DNA of 64,000 nt, taken from NCBI GenBank assembly GCA_947591605.1, contig CANQDF010000001.1, forward strand, positions 1 through 64,000, read 5' to 3'. The stretch is from an uncultured Clostridia bacterium (GTDB lineage Bacteria; Bacillota; Clostridia; Lachnospirales; CAG-274). Below, in pieces: positions 25,665 through 33,899 of this stretch (position 1 is the stretch's first letter; each line of letters starts with the position of its first letter). Made by a program: the position numbers and the translations under genes. A model generated the notes under the pieces. It saw nothing but the letters and a program-made list of their open reading frames with translations, made no database searches and was not told the DNA's origin.

Positions 25665-26789
25665 ATGAAAAGGCATATTGTGTTATTGCTGTGTGTATCG
25701 CTTGCATTGTCGGCATATATCCCCGTTTCCGCACGGGATACGGACGGCATAGTCAAGGGCAGTGTGATAGACGAGGAGGTCATAAGCCCCGGGGCGCTCT
25801 CTGCGGAGAGGACGGCGGTGCCCTATACAGACGGTTATTACATAGTAAAGGACGAGAGCGAGTTTATGCACGCTGCCGTTACCGTAAACGGCTTCCATGT
25901 GGAAAACAAAAAGGGCGAGAGGGTGTCGGACAGTTATCTTAAGATAATACCTCTCAGCGGCAGGCACGGTGTGTTCCAGTACAGCAAGCCGATAGGCATG
26001 GCGGATTACTCAAACGGCGTCTTTAAGATCAAAGACGACAAACAGACAATACTTATAGAGGACGGCACCTTTGCGGCAAGCTTCAGATGTATAGATGCGC
26101 CCGATACCTGCGTAATATTCCCTATAGGCTACACAAACAAGTATTTTGACCTTGACGGCAGTCAGATACCCGACCTTGGCGTATATCTCAAAGACTGCGG
26201 CATAAGCCTTGCAAGGGAGAGCTGGGCGGAGGACGCCGTTAAGGACGGTATGGACAAGGACTGGCTGCCTGCGGATATATCATTCGACTACGATAAGCCC
26301 ATAACAAGGCGTGAGTTTTGCCGCCTTGCTGTGGCTGCGGCAGACTATATGGGCAAGTACGGCGGTTCGGAGCCTCTTATTGGCACACAGTACGGACCCC
26401 TCGGTCTTGCAAGCGAATATACATCGCCTTACACCGATGTTGACGACTACTATGTTTCCGCAGCAAGCGTACTGGGCATAGTAAACGGTGTGGGAGGCGG
26501 AAAGTTCGAGCCCGACAGGACCATAACAAGGCAGGAGGCTGCCGTGCTTTTGTCAAACCTTGCAAAGCTTTGCGGCAGGGATCTCGGCAGAGAGCCCCAA
26601 AAGACAAAATTTGCGGACAACGGCAAAATAGCCGCCTGGGCAAACGAGTATGTTTATAAGATATGCGGCATGATTTCGTCAACGGGCGATGGCGTTATGG
26701 TCGGCACCGGCAGCAATAATTTTTCACCCGAAATGTCCTATACAAGACAGCAGGCAATAGTTACGATATACAGGCTGATATACCTGTAA
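25665..26789 (+). CDS. SLH-domain secreted protein 1
   Basis: 374 residues. A signal peptide (MKRH, then a hydrophobic stretch to VSARD) precedes an N-terminal region of about 170 residues without a known domain. Three S-layer homology repeats follow (about 185-374), visible as PITRREFCRLAVAA, YTDVDDYYVSAASVLGIVNG..FEPDRTITRQEAAVLL, and FSPEMSYTRQQAIVTIYRL. SLH repeats bind pyruvylated wall polymers. The ATG at 25665 follows AAGAGGTG; only 12 bases separate it from purC. It is a paralogue of the next gene: both have VPY.DGY.IV near the start and KYFDL.G before the SLH part. Confidence 0.92.
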   Translation: MKRHIVLLLCVSLALSAYIPVSARDTDGIVKGSVIDEEVISPGALSAERTAVPYTDGYYIVKDESEFMHAAVTVNGFHVENKKGERVSDSYLKIIPLSGRHGVFQYSKPIGMADYSNGVFKIKDDKQTILIEDGTFAASFRCIDAPDTCVIFPIGYTNKYFDLDGSQIPDLGVYLKDCGISLARESWAEDAVKDGMDKDWLPADISFDYDKPITRREFCRLAVAAADYMGKYGGSEPLIGTQYGPLGLASEYTSPYTDVDDYYVSAASVLGIVNGVGGGKFEPDRTITRQEAAVLLSNLAKLCGRDLGREPQKTKFADNGKIAAWANEYVYKICGMISSTGDGVMVGTGSNNFSPEMSYTRQQAIVTIYRLIYL

Positions 26790-26851
26790 CGGGCGGTAAA
26801 GATACGGTAATGTTTTGATCTGCCGTGTTTTATACGAAAGGGGAAATAAAA

Positions 26852-28111
26852 ATGAAGAGATTTGCGGCAATATTGCTGTGCGCCGTTATGTCGGTCACGG
26901 CAGGCATTTGTGTAAATGCGCAGGATAATGTATATGAGGAGCAGGGCGAGGTGTGGCAGCCTCAGAGGATGTCCGTACCTTATATGGACGGGTATCATAT
27001 AGTCGAAAGCGAAAACACCACCCATTACGGCGGGGTAGAACCGAATCCTCACACCCTGTATATAGAGGATCCGCAGGGGAACAAAATAACGGACGAATAC
27101 AGGGAGATAACGGTACTTAACGGAAAGATGGGCTTGTTTGAGGGTATGTCCACGGTAGGACATTCGGACACCGAGGCCGAGATATTCAGGATCTTGGACG
27201 GCAAGGTATCAAGCATTACGGACGGGCCCCAAACAGACAGTTATTATTTTTTTGACCTTGGGGAAAAGAGCGTATATTATTCCCGTATCGATCAGAAATA
27301 CTTTGATCTCGAGGGCAAGGAAGTAACCGATATAGACAAATATTTCAAGGAACTTGGCGCAAGCCTTGCTTACAGCGACTCGGCGGCGGAGGCTGTCGAA
27401 AAAATAAAAAACGATCTGATTATGCCGGGCGAGCTTAATTACAATTTTACATCTCCCATAACAAGGAGGGAGCTGTGTACTCTTGCGGTGACGGTATTTT
27501 CGGCAGACCTGAACGGAAAAAACGATACCTACCGCAGAAATGACTACAGCAGAAATATATACGATGTTGTCGGAGATATTACCGGTACGGACGATTACTA
27601 TATGCTTGCAGCCGCAAAGCTCGGCTTTATAACCGATACGGACAGCGGAAGCTTAGAGCCCGAAAAAACCGTAACAAGGCAGGAGGCAGCCGTGTTTATG
27701 TACAATATCGCAAAGCGGCTCAATGTTGCGGAAAATATACCTAGGACGGAATATGCGGACGACGGGGATATTGCACCGTGGGCAAAGGAGAGCGTGTATG
27801 CGGTAAGCTCCATGGAGGATGCCGAAAAAAACAGGGTTATGTCCGCAAAGGACAACAACAGCTTTTTGCCCGGTGAGGTCTGTACAAGGGAACAGATGAT
27901 GACCTCTATGGTTTGCCTTAGGGATATATATGAGCTTAAGTACAGGGAAATGAAGGGGCGTATATATTCGATCTACTCGGCGTTTCGCAGTATACAAAAC
28001 ACAATAGCGGATCAAGGTATACATGTAGTAGGACAGCAGGTAGCGTTTTTTGTGGAAATGCCTAAAAATCGCAGGGAGCTTGCGGCTCAGAGGGAAGAGA
28101 ACGCTGATTGA
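26852..28111 (+). CDS. SLH-domain secreted protein 2
   Basis: 419 residues. Signal peptide (MKRFAAILLCAVMSVTAG, cleaved near VNAQ), an N-terminal region paralogous to the preceding protein, and SLH repeats at about 195-365 (SPITRRELCTLAV, DDYYMLAAAKLGFITD..LEPEKTVTRQEAAVFMYNIAK, FLPGEVCTREQMMTSM). A C-terminal tail of about 50 residues after the SLH part is charged and absent from protein 1. AAAGGGG precedes the ATG. Cell-wall location is inferred from the SLH repeats; the role is unknown. Confidence 0.92.
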   Translation: MKRFAAILLCAVMSVTAGICVNAQDNVYEEQGEVWQPQRMSVPYMDGYHIVESENTTHYGGVEPNPHTLYIEDPQGNKITDEYREITVLNGKMGLFEGMSTVGHSDTEAEIFRILDGKVSSITDGPQTDSYYFFDLGEKSVYYSRIDQKYFDLEGKEVTDIDKYFKELGASLAYSDSAAEAVEKIKNDLIMPGELNYNFTSPITRRELCTLAVTVFSADLNGKNDTYRRNDYSRNIYDVVGDITGTDDYYMLAAAKLGFITDTDSGSLEPEKTVTRQEAAVFMYNIAKRLNVAENIPRTEYADDGDIAPWAKESVYAVSSMEDAEKNRVMSAKDNNSFLPGEVCTREQMMTSMVCLRDIYELKYREMKGRIYSIYSAFRSIQNTIADQGIHVVGQQVAFFVEMPKNRRELAAQREENAD

Positions 28112-28180
28112 TACGGTCTTACGGTCGGTTTGACATAACAAATTTTATAATTTTTCTTTTACAAAAAAGGAGGAAACATC

Positions 28181-29557
28181 TTGGCGACGCTTCATGAGGA
28201 ATGCGGTGTTTTCGGTATATGGGAGCCGGACGGTAACCCCGCAAACACTGCATATTACGGACTTGTATCCCTGCAGCACAGGGGTCAGGAGGGCTGCGGC
28301 ATAGCCGTAAACCGTGACAGGGAAATTTACCACTATAAGGACACGGGGCTTGTAAACGAGGTATTTAACGAAAAGATACTCTCGGAGCTTAAAGGCAGGA
28401 TGGCGATAGGCCATGTGCGCTATTCCACCGCAGGCGGCTCCGCAAGGGAAAACGTGCAGCCCCTTGTACTGCGGTATATCAAGGGTACGCTTGCCATAAG
28501 CCACAACGGCAATATAACCAACGTTGCCGAGCTTAAAAAGATGCTCGAGCACAACGGCGCCATCTTCCAGACAACGGCGGATACCGAGGTCATAGCCTAC
28601 CTTATAGCAAGGGAGAGGATATCGAGCGGCTCCATTGAGGAGGCTGTTAAAAATGCGGTAAAAAAGATAAAGGGTGCGTTTTCGCTGCTGGTCATGAGCC
28701 CAAACAAGCTTATTGCAGCAAGGGATCCGTGGGGCTTCCGTCCGCTTTGTATGGGCAGGAGGGACAACGCCGTGATATTTGCAAGCGAAACCTGCGCCTT
28801 TGACGCCATAGACGCCGAGTTTGTGCGTGATGTGCGCCCCGGCGAGATAATCACCCTGGAGGACGGCGAGATGCGCTCCGATACCGAGCTTTGCGGCGGT
28901 CCGTCAAGCCTGTGCATATTTGAGCATATCTACTTTGCCCGTCCCGACAGCGTTATAGAGGGTGAGGTGGTACACGAGTGCCGCAAGAGGGCAGGCGCAT
29001 TCCTTGCAGAGCAGGCGCCCGTGGATGCGGATATAGTTATAGGCGTGCCCGACAGCGGTCTTTCCGCAGCGCAGGGCTATGCCGAGTACAGCGGCATACC
29101 GGAGGATACGGGCTTTATCAAAAACAAGTATATAGCCCGCACCTTTATAAAACCCACGCAGGATTCCAGGGAAACAGCCGTTAAAATGAAGCTTAACGCA
29201 CTTAAGAGCGTTGTAAGCGGCAAGCGTGTTATTATGGTTGACGACAGTATAGTAAGAGGCACCACCAGCGGCAGGATAGTAAAAATGCTCAGGGATGCGG
29301 GCGCAAAGGAAGTACATGTGCGCATAAGCTCGCCTCCTTTTACATGGCCATGCTTTTTCGGCACGGATATACCAAACAGGGATCAGCTTATAGCAAACAA
29401 GCATACCGTGGAGGAAACCGCAAGGATGATAAATGCGGACTCGCTGGAGTATCTCAGCATAGAAAACCTGCACAGGATAGCGCCCGGCAGCGGTCTGGGC
29501 TTTTGCGATGCGTGCTTTACGGGCAGATACCCCGTTGATGTGGAACATTTGCTGTGA
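28181..29557 (+). CDS. purF: amidophosphoribosyltransferase
   Basis: 458 residues. It makes phosphoribosylamine from PRPP and glutamine, the first step of purine synthesis. A seven-residue propeptide (MATLHEE) precedes the nucleophilic Cys8 in CGVFGI, as in Bacillus PurF. YSTAGGS, FRPLCMGR and the PRPP motif MVDDSIVRGTTSGRI are present. Conserved cysteines near the C-terminus and in the PRTase part could hold the Fe-S cluster of the Bacillus-type enzyme. The start codon is TTG, seven bases after AGGAGG; the ATG at 28194 is out of frame. Confidence 0.96.
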   Translation: MATLHEECGVFGIWEPDGNPANTAYYGLVSLQHRGQEGCGIAVNRDREIYHYKDTGLVNEVFNEKILSELKGRMAIGHVRYSTAGGSARENVQPLVLRYIKGTLAISHNGNITNVAELKKMLEHNGAIFQTTADTEVIAYLIARERISSGSIEEAVKNAVKKIKGAFSLLVMSPNKLIAARDPWGFRPLCMGRRDNAVIFASETCAFDAIDAEFVRDVRPGEIITLEDGEMRSDTELCGGPSSLCIFEHIYFARPDSVIEGEVVHECRKRAGAFLAEQAPVDADIVIGVPDSGLSAAQGYAEYSGIPEDTGFIKNKYIARTFIKPTQDSRETAVKMKLNALKSVVSGKRVIMVDDSIVRGTTSGRIVKMLRDAGAKEVHVRISSPPFTWPCFFGTDIPNRDQLIANKHTVEETARMINADSLEYLSIENLHRIAPGSGLGFCDACFTGRYPVDVEHLL

Positions 29558-29583
29558 TCAATTTAATAAAATCGGAGGATACA

Positions 29584-31014
29584 ATGAAAGATATATACGA
29601 AAGCCCACTTAATTCAAGGTATGCAAGCAAGGAGATGAAGGAGATATTTTCTCCCGACAGAAAGTTCAAAACATGGCGCAGGCTGTGGATAACCCTTGCC
29701 GAGGCGGAAAAGGAGCTTGGGCTTGATATTACGGACGAACAGATAGAGGAGCTTAAAGCTCACAAGGACGATATAAATTACACCGTGGCAGCCGAGAGGG
29801 AAAAAAAGGTAAGGCATGACGTTATGGCGCATGTGTATGCCTACGGTATGCAGTGCCCAAAGGCAAGGGGCATAATACATTTGGGTGCCACAAGCTGCTA
29901 TGTGGGCGACAACACCGATGTTATACTTATGCTTGACGCAATGGAGCTTATACGCAAAAAGGTGCTTTCGGTCATAAGCAAGCTGGCGGATTTTGCCATG
30001 GAGTACAAGGATATGCCTACACTGGGCTTTACGCATTTCCAGGCGGCTCAGACAACCACGGTGGGCAAGCGTGCCTGCCTGTGGATACAGGATCTTATGA
30101 TGGATCTTGAACAGATAGATTTTGTTATGCAAAACACCAAGCTTTTGGGCTCCAAGGGTACCACGGGTACACAGGGCAGCTTTATGGAGCTTTTTGCGGG
30201 CGACAGCGACAAGGTGCGCCGCCTTGACGAAATGATAGCGGAAAAGCTGGGATACAGCGGCGTTTTTGCCGTAAGCGGTCAGACCTATTCAAGAAAGCTG
30301 GATTCCATATATCTAAACGTTTTAAGCGGCATTGCTCAGAGCTGCACCAAGTTTGCAAATGATATGCGCCTTTTGCAGCATTTAAAGGAGATGGAGGAGC
30401 CGTTTGAAAAAAGCCAGATAGGCTCGTCCGCCATGGCGTACAAGCGCAACCCTATGAGATGCGAGAGGATAACGGGCCTTGCAAGGTATATAATGGTGGA
30501 TGCGCTCAACCCTGCATTTACAACTGCGGGACAGTGGTTTGAGAGGACGCTTGACGACAGCGCCAACAAGCGCATATCCATCCCCGAGGCATTTCTTGCC
30601 TGCGATGCGATACTGGGTATATACAACAACGTTGCCGAGGGGCTTGTGGTCTATCCCAAGGTGATAGAAAAGCACCTTATGGAGGAGCTTCCGTTTATGG
30701 CGACTGAGGTCATCATAATGGACGGCGTTAAAAACGGCGGCGACAGGCAGGAGCTGCACGAGGCTATACGTGTGCATTCAATGGAGGCTGCACGCAATGT
30801 TAAGGAAAACGGCGGCAAAAACGACCTTATAGAGCGCATCGCCTCCGACCCTATATTCGGCATGAAGCTTGAGGATCTGCAAAAGCTGCTTGCGCCCAAA
30901 AACTTTGTGGGCAGGGCGCCTCAGCAGGTCGAGGAGTATGTGACGGGCTGCATAATGCCCGTTATAGAGGCAAACAAGGACAGTCTTATCGCTCATACGG
31001 AGCTTAATGTATAA
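29584..31014 (+). CDS. purB: adenylosuccinate lyase
   Basis: 476 residues. It removes fumarate from SAICAR and from adenylosuccinate, so it works both after PurC and after PurA. The fumarase-superfamily signature GSSAMAYKRNPMR is intact (about 290-302), with TSCYVGDNTD and THFQAAQTTTVGKRA earlier. The ATG at 29584 follows CGGAGGA; an in-frame reading from the end of purF is not supported by a ribosome binding site. Next gene purA starts 20 bases on. Confidence 0.96.
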   Translation: MKDIYESPLNSRYASKEMKEIFSPDRKFKTWRRLWITLAEAEKELGLDITDEQIEELKAHKDDINYTVAAEREKKVRHDVMAHVYAYGMQCPKARGIIHLGATSCYVGDNTDVILMLDAMELIRKKVLSVISKLADFAMEYKDMPTLGFTHFQAAQTTTVGKRACLWIQDLMMDLEQIDFVMQNTKLLGSKGTTGTQGSFMELFAGDSDKVRRLDEMIAEKLGYSGVFAVSGQTYSRKLDSIYLNVLSGIAQSCTKFANDMRLLQHLKEMEEPFEKSQIGSSAMAYKRNPMRCERITGLARYIMVDALNPAFTTAGQWFERTLDDSANKRISIPEAFLACDAILGIYNNVAEGLVVYPKVIEKHLMEELPFMATEVIIMDGVKNGGDRQELHEAIRVHSMEAARNVKENGGKNDLIERIASDPIFGMKLEDLQKLLAPKNFVGRAPQQVEEYVTGCIMPVIEANKDSLIAHTELNV

Positions 31015-31034
31015 AAAACGGGGAGGTTATTACT

Positions 31035-32306
31035 ATGGTTAAAGCTATTGTGGGCGCCAACTGGGGCGACGAGGGCAAGGGCAAAATTACCGATATGTGC
31101 GCCGACAGTGCGGATATAGTTGTGCGCTTTCAGGGCGGCGCAAATGCGGGGCATACCATTATAAACGAGTACGGACGCTTTGCTCTGCACCTGCTGCCAA
31201 GCGGCGTTTTTCACAAAAACATAATAAATGTTATAGGCAACGGCGTAGCCTTTGACATAAGCGCATTAAAGCGTGAAATGACTGAAATAAACGAGGCGGG
31301 CATAGAATTTAAGCTTGCCGTAAGCGACAGGGCGCAGATACTGCTGCACCACCACATACTTATGGATACCTATGAGGAGGAAAGGCTCGGCGACAAAAAG
31401 TTCGGCTCCACCAAAAGCGGCATTGCCCCCTTTTATTCGGACAAGTACGCAAAGGTAGGCATACAGGTATGGGAGCTTTTTGAAAAGGAAAGACTGCTTG
31501 AAAGGCTCAAGGGCATTTATTCAAAGGTAAACATCCTCTTTAAGTACCTCTACGGCAAGGAAGAGGTGGACTGCATGGCGGTTTACAAGGAGCTTTTGGA
31601 TTATGCGGAGTTTATACGCCCATATGTTGCCGATACCTCAAAGCTGTTAAGGCAGGCTGTCAAGGAGGGCAAAAACATACTTCTGGAGGGTCAGCTCGGT
31701 ACCCTTAAGGATACCGACCACGGCATTTATCCGTATGTTACTTCATCGTCCACCCTTGCAGGCTATGCGGCTGTGGGTGTCGGTATACCTCCCTATGAGA
31801 TAAAGGACATAATAGCAATAACCAAGGCATATTCCTCAGCAGTGGGCGAGGGCCCGTTTGTAAGCGAGATATTCGGCGACGAGGCGGAGGAGCTCAGGAA
31901 AAGAGGCGGAGATAAGGGCGAGTACGGCGCCAAAACAGGCAGACCAAGGCGTGTGGGCTGGTTTGATGCCGTTGCCACACGTTACGGCTGCGAGCTTCAG
32001 GGCGCAACCGAGGTATGTATGACCTGTCTTGATGTACTGGGATACCTTGACGAGATAAAAATATGCACCGCCTATGAGCTGGACGGCAAGGAATATACCG
32101 ATTTCCTCACTACCGATGCACTTTACAGGGCAAAGCCCGTGCTTACTGCTCTCAAGGGCTGGAAGAGCGATATAAGGGGCATAAAGAGTTTTGACGAGCT
32201 GCCCGAGGAGGCAAAGGCATACGTTGAGTTTGTGGAAAAGCAGATAGGCGTTAAAATATCTATGGTCAGCAACGGCCCAGAAAGGCATGAGATACTTTAC
32301 AGGTGA
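31035..32306 (+). CDS. purA: adenylosuccinate synthetase
   Basis: 423 residues, standard. It converts IMP, aspartate and GTP to adenylosuccinate. The N-terminal GANWGDEGKGK phosphate loop, QGGANAGHTI, GQLGTLKDTDHGIYPYVTSSS (in parts) and GRPRRVGWFD are all present. A GGGGAGG ribosome binding site precedes the ATG. With purB it completes the AMP branch, and it is the last purine gene before the envelope genes. Confidence 0.97.
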   Translation: MVKAIVGANWGDEGKGKITDMCADSADIVVRFQGGANAGHTIINEYGRFALHLLPSGVFHKNIINVIGNGVAFDISALKREMTEINEAGIEFKLAVSDRAQILLHHHILMDTYEEERLGDKKFGSTKSGIAPFYSDKYAKVGIQVWELFEKERLLERLKGIYSKVNILFKYLYGKEEVDCMAVYKELLDYAEFIRPYVADTSKLLRQAVKEGKNILLEGQLGTLKDTDHGIYPYVTSSSTLAGYAAVGVGIPPYEIKDIIAITKAYSSAVGEGPFVSEIFGDEAEELRKRGGDKGEYGAKTGRPRRVGWFDAVATRYGCELQGATEVCMTCLDVLGYLDEIKICTAYELDGKEYTDFLTTDALYRAKPVLTALKGWKSDIRGIKSFDELPEEAKAYVEFVEKQIGVKISMVSNGPERHEILYR

Positions 32307-32334
32307 TCTGCGTGGCTTATTACGGAGGATAACT

Positions 32335-32865
32335 ATGAAATTAAAGCTTATTGCGGTAATGCTTTTGCTTGCGCTTATGTGCGGCTGCTCCTCGGCAAAG
32401 GAGGAGGGCGCCGACAGCACCTCGGCTGTGGAGAGCGAGGAAAAGGGGCCTGATTTTACGCTTATAAATATGACGGACAGGGAGATAACGTCCGTAAAAA
32501 TATCCGTTGCCAATATGGAAAAATGGAGCGGCAATGTGCTTGACGGCGGTGATTTTTACCGAGGCAGCGAGGCGGAGATAGAATACGGCTCTCTGTCGGA
32601 TGCGGAAATGTACGATATAAGGTGTACCGACAAGGACGGCAATGAGGTAACATATACCGAGCTGCCTCTGAGCCTTATAAAAAGCATAATGCTCACTGTG
32701 GACGAAAGCGGCACGTCTGTGCCCGTTATAACCGAAAAGGACGGTGCCGTGCTGCCCGAGGAATCGGATTTGGAGAGTAGGGATACGACCGAGGCTTCGT
32801 CGGACGAGGAGAGCACAGAGGCCGAAACCGGGGAAGAGAACGGCGGAAAGGAGATGCAGCCTTGA
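32335..32865 (+). CDS. small lipoprotein of unknown function
   Basis: 176 residues. A lipoprotein signal ends in LMCGC (Cys18 is the likely modified residue). A short beta-rich domain (about 40-140) and an acidic Glu/Ser/Thr-rich tail follow. The ATG at 32335 follows CGGAGGA; an upstream reading from 32287 overlaps purA and lacks a lipoprotein signal at the right place. The stop overlaps the TTG start of the next gene. Anchored outside the membrane; role unknown, perhaps tied to the glycosyl transfer genes it precedes. Confidence 0.85.
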   Translation: MKLKLIAVMLLLALMCGCSSAKEEGADSTSAVESEEKGPDFTLINMTDREITSVKISVANMEKWSGNVLDGGDFYRGSEAEIEYGSLSDAEMYDIRCTDKDGNEVTYTELPLSLIKSIMLTVDESGTSVPVITEKDGAVLPEESDLESRDTTEASSDEESTEAETGEENGGKEMQP

Positions 32866-33824
32866 AATTACCTGTTTTGTATATAGTTATACCCTGCTAC
32901 AACGAGCAGGAGGTGCTGCCCGTGACAAGCAAAATGTTTACCGACAAGCTGTCGGAGCTTGAAGGGGCAGGCAAAATAAGCCCCTTAAGCCGTGTTATGT
33001 TTGTAAACGACGGCTCAAAGGATAAAACTTGGGATATAATAAAGGACCTTGCCGAAAAGGACAGCCGCTGCATGGGGCTGTCGCTGAGCAGAAACAGAGG
33101 CCACCAGAATGCGCTGCTTTCGGGGCTTATGGAGGCAAAGGAGAGGTGCGATATAACCATATCCATAGACTGCGACGGGCAGGACGATATAAACGCCATG
33201 AATGAAATGGTGGATGAATATTTAAACGGCTGCGAGGTGGTATACGGTGTGCGCAGCAGCCGCAAGACGGATACCTTTTTCAAGCGCACCACGGCGGAGG
33301 GCTTTTACAAGCTTATGAGCTTTATGGGCTGCGAGGTGGTGTTCAACCATGCGGATTATAGGCTTGTAAGCAGCAGGGTCTTAAAGGAGTTTGCCAATTT
33401 CAGGGAGGTAAACCTGTTTTTAAGGGGTCTTATACCGCTTGTAGGCTTTAAGAGCACAAGCGTTTACTATGAGCGTCACGAGAGGCTTGCAGGCGAAAGC
33501 CATTATCCGCTCAAAAAGATGCTTGCTCTTGCCTTTGACGGCATTACCAGCCTTTCCATAAAGCCTATAAGGATAATAAGCTCGTTTGGTGTTTTTGTAT
33601 CGCTTGTAAGCTTTATAGGCGTTATTTGGTCGGTGGTGCAGGCGTTTATGGGCAACACCGTTGCAGGCTGGGCGTCCACCGTAAGCATAGTATGCTTTTT
33701 AAGCGGCATACAGCTTATATCAACAGGTGTGATAGGCGAATATATAGGTAAAATATATATGGAAACAAAGGCAAGGCCAAGGTATATAATAGGCGAAAGA
33801 ACGTATGATACCGAGGCTGATTAA
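32862..33824 (+). CDS. GtrB-like polyprenyl-phosphate glycosyltransferase (GT2)
   Basis: 320 residues. GT-A catalytic domain: VIPCYNEQEVLP at the start, VNDGSKDKT, SRNRGHQNALLSGL and the metal-binding acidic segment SIDCDGQDD. It ends with two membrane helices (about 232-300), as in GtrB, CsbB and DPM1-like enzymes that move a sugar from a nucleotide donor onto undecaprenyl phosphate on the cytosolic face. Start is TTG at 32862 after AAAGGAG, overlapping the preceding stop. The next two large membrane proteins could use the lipid-linked sugar outside the membrane. Confidence 0.92.
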   Translation: MKLPVLYIVIPCYNEQEVLPVTSKMFTDKLSELEGAGKISPLSRVMFVNDGSKDKTWDIIKDLAEKDSRCMGLSLSRNRGHQNALLSGLMEAKERCDITISIDCDGQDDINAMNEMVDEYLNGCEVVYGVRSSRKTDTFFKRTTAEGFYKLMSFMGCEVVFNHADYRLVSSRVLKEFANFREVNLFLRGLIPLVGFKSTSVYYERHERLAGESHYPLKKMLALAFDGITSLSIKPIRIISSFGVFVSLVSFIGVIWSVVQAFMGNTVAGWASTVSIVCFLSGIQLISTGVIGEYIGKIYMETKARPRYIIGERTYDTEAD

Positions 33825-33899
33825 AATATATATTTATTCCGGCGGCATTGCGGGATATCCGTTGTGCCGCTTTATACCTTTATCCGGAGGAGATTTGAC

